From Argyresthia goedartella (lineage: Eukaryota > Arthropoda > Insecta > Lepidoptera > Argyresthiidae), in NCBI GenBank assembly GCA_949825045.1, contig OX463829.1, positions 21,608,715-21,672,714 of the forward strand: a stretch of DNA of 64,000 nt, given 5' to 3'. Made by a program: the position numbers and the translations under genes. Shown here piece after piece: positions 62,779 to 64,000 of this stretch; within the stretch, counting starts at the first letter, position 1; the number at the start of each line of letters is the position of its first letter. Under the pieces are notes generated by a model that was not told where the DNA came from, did no database searches, and was given only the letters and a program-made list of their open reading frames with translations.

Positions 62779-63356
62779 TAGTTTTTTGAATTCTGATTTA
62801 TCGCATTATTCCTGTCACTTGAACTTTGCCCTGCCTCTGTATTTCCTGAACTATCATTACCCCCTTGAAACTCTGTTGCCTTGAAACTAGCCTGAGGCTG
62901 ACTACCTCTACCGCGAAAATAACCGCGAGCGCGCGTCCCAAATTCGTTTCGTGCCCTTGTTCCCGCGTTATAATTATTCCTACGACTCATCGCGTTATAT
63001 CGCATCGTATTTACTCGCATAGCACGATATTGCCCTCGCATGTAGCTATTCCGCCTTACGTCGTTCGTATTCATTGTCTCCGAACTCTGCAACGCACTTA
63101 ATCCCCCATCGACATTCCGTTCTAAATGCCGAAGGAACTCGACCGCATCTCGTATAGTCATTGGGTCCTTTCTAGCAAAAAACGCTACCTGAATATCGCG
63201 CGGCAAATGTCGGAAAATCGTGTTGATCTTCTCCGTATCAGTGAACGGAATCGTAAGCTCATATACGCTATTCAATTGAGAGGCAAAGAATTCTTCCATA
63301 CTTTGACCTTTCTTGGAATCGAACTTCGCAGTTAGGAATCTTTGTTTAATTAATTC
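62778..63356 (-). CDS. Gypsy gag, C-terminal part
   Basis: It continues gag in the same frame after the TAG at about 63359-63357 (codons from 63356; first Met 63299). It carries capsid-like text (FASQLNSVYELTIPFTDTEK, IFRHLPRDIQVAFF) and an Arg/Gly/Asn-rich nucleic-acid-binding tail (RGQYRAMRVNTMRY, RARGYFRGRGSQ). No CCHC zinc knuckle is present. The stop TAG (62780-62778) comes directly after the A AAA AAC heptamer. Confidence 0.85.
   Translation of the reverse strand, partial: ELIKQRFLTAKFDSKKGQSMEEFFASQLNSVYELTIPFTDTEKINTIFRHLPRDIQVAFFARKDPMTIRDAVEFLRHLERNVDGGLSALQSSETMNTNDVRRNSYMRGQYRAMRVNTMRYNAMSRRNNYNAGTRARNEFGTRARGYFRGRGSQPQASFKATEFQGGNDSSGNTEAGQSSSDRNNAINQNSKN
62781..62787 (-). promoter_or_regulatory. 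Programmed -1 frameshift site (A AAA AAC) at the gag-pol junction
   Basis: On the coding strand gag reads tca aaa aac tag, so the heptamer A AAA AAC sits in the correct phase (X XXY YYZ). The stop follows at once. In the -1 frame the reading continues ...aaa aaa cta gtg gac into pol. About 10 nt further a GC-rich stem can form (GCGCG ggtcgtt CGCGC), a plausible stimulator. This is the textbook arrangement for -1 frameshifting. Confidence 0.85.
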
Positions 63357-63845
63357 CTATTCATTATCTCCCCAGAATACCTCTCTGAAATCTTTTTCAA
63401 AATCCGAATAGGTTCGCCATGAGTCTCTGTATATGCTCATTCGAACTTTTGCAATTCCTACCAAACTATCCGTTGCCCATATCAAAGCCCTCGAAGTATC
63501 TCCCGAGACTTTAATATAAGCCTTTAAATCTCTTAAGAAAATCATCGGATTTTCCGAATTCCGCCCATCGAATGTCGGCAACTTCTGTGTCATTTTCACT
63601 ATGCATGTTTGACGTTTTTCTACCGATTGTTCAAACGTCTCTAGTTCCTGTCTGTCAGTCTGTCTGTCCGAAGTTCTACTAGCATTGCTCGTACTCGAAC
63701 CCCGCTCCAAACTGTCTAATCTGCTCACTATTTCAGATAACAATTGAGTCACCTGTCCTGACGCCAATTCATTATTTAAACCACTTGTCTGCGAAAGTGA
63801 GTCGTCTTGTACTACCCGACTAACGTTTTTCCTAGGCCGGCCCAT
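63357..63845 (-). CDS. Gypsy gag, N-terminal part
   Basis: It starts MGRPRKNVSRVVQDDSLSQT. A hydrophilic coiled-coil-like region follows (VTQLLSEIVSRLDSLERG), then the capsid-type segment with KLPTFDGRNSENPMIFLRDL, DTSRALIWATDSL and YSDFEKDFREVFWG. Typical Ty3/gypsy gag has this 'P.F.G......FL..l...' start. It ends at an in-frame TAG; the next part of gag follows in the same frame. The start codon is the first Met after the leader. It packages the element RNA into particles. Confidence 0.85.
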   Translation of the reverse strand: MGRPRKNVSRVVQDDSLSQTSGLNNELASGQVTQLLSEIVSRLDSLERGSSTSNASRTSDRQTDRQELETFEQSVEKRQTCIVKMTQKLPTFDGRNSENPMIFLRDLKAYIKVSGDTSRALIWATDSLVGIAKVRMSIYRDSWRTYSDFEKDFREVFWGDNE

Positions 63846-64000
63846 TTCCTGAACACTAAACCGTCGTAGCTCGTCCGAAGAATTGTGAAAACAATGCCCC
63901 TTTTTTTGTTGTTGCTTATTTCTTACTTACAAAACTGAACTGTTTAAAATCGTTTCTACGTTGTGTTATTTTTAAAGTAACGCGTTAGACCTTGATTCTT
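63846..64000 (-). other. Leader upstream of gypsy gag
   Basis: The 155 bp between the gag start and the window edge hold no coding frame. I see no convincing LTR end or primer-binding site, so the 5' LTR lies further out. Confidence 0.5.

Larger units (their letters stand above)
59326..63845 (-). mobile_element. Nearly intact Ty3/gypsy retrotransposon (internal region)
   Basis: On the minus strand: gag (63845-62778), a -1 frameshift site (62787-62781), then protease, RT, RNase H, HHCC and integrase (62778-59326). Only a few lesions are seen: one nonsense codon in gag, one in RT, and a pair of compensating frameshifts before the integrase core. No env-like frame follows integrase. The 5' LTR and primer-binding site should lie beyond 64000. 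It is a different lineage from the gypsy fragment at 26385-27930. Confidence 0.9.

Noticed and set aside
63846..64000. Gypsy 5' LTR and primer-binding site at the window edge
   Set aside because: No LTR-like end or tRNA-complementary string is visible in the remaining 155 bp.

Overview
The window looks like a piece of a moth or butterfly (Lepidoptera) genome. It is AT-rich and intron-bearing, and it carries the short repeats seen all over lepidopteran genomes: the 'ggttccgtaccac...acggacggacgg...ggaaccctaaaaa' element, a tRNA-derived SINE ending in (TAT)n, and the 'catttatgatattagttgga' repeat. There are no operons, ribosome binding sites or bacterial features. Most of the recognisable coding sequence belongs to transposable elements, nearly all of it broken. 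The species cannot be named from the sequence.

One host gene is convincing: a secreted chymotrypsin-like serine protease of five exons at 52173-56083. The catalytic His, Asp and Ser, the R|IVGG activation site and all splice sites are visible. A second candidate is one THAP zinc-finger first exon at 44796-44872, whose downstream exons I do not find.

Layout. (1) 2-10 kb: a single tRNA-derived SINE cut into three pieces by two LINEs (2138-4172 and 4231-9893). The first LINE itself carries a short lepidopteran repeat. The second is near full length, with a PHD-finger ORF1, an endonuclease-RT ORF2 and two tRNA-like modules in its 5' UTR. (2) 10.8-16.4 kb: an intact SINE, a gypsy RNase H scrap between 42-bp direct repeats, short repeats, and a possible Helitron helicase scrap. 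(3) 16.6-22.6 kb: an RTE LINE split by a CR1/Jockey-group LINE, which is itself split by a truncated copy of an element with a restriction-like endonuclease. (4) 23-35 kb: LINE and gypsy fragments, several MITEs, and a LINE copy with a clean 8-bp target duplication around a hAT-like MITE. (5) 37.2-39.1 kb: the parent family of the insert seen at 19.3 kb, an RT plus CCHC/RLE element. (6) 40-45 kb: short repeats, a perfect 42-bp-arm hairpin, a BEL/Pao RT fragment and the THAP exon. (7) 45.2-51.5 kb: a minus-strand LINE interrupted by a plus-strand LINE with 5-bp target duplications. (8) 52-56 kb: the protease gene, with MITEs in its introns. (9) 56.2-64 kb: an RTE scrap, then a nearly intact minus-strand Ty3/gypsy element. 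Its gag ends on the classic -1 slippery heptamer A AAA AAC, and only a few point defects break its reading frames. Its 5' LTR lies beyond the window.

The main biology here is layered transposition: insertion order can be read from exact junctions. There is also a run of LINE copies whose RT core has been removed by internal deletion rather than by ordinary 5' truncation.
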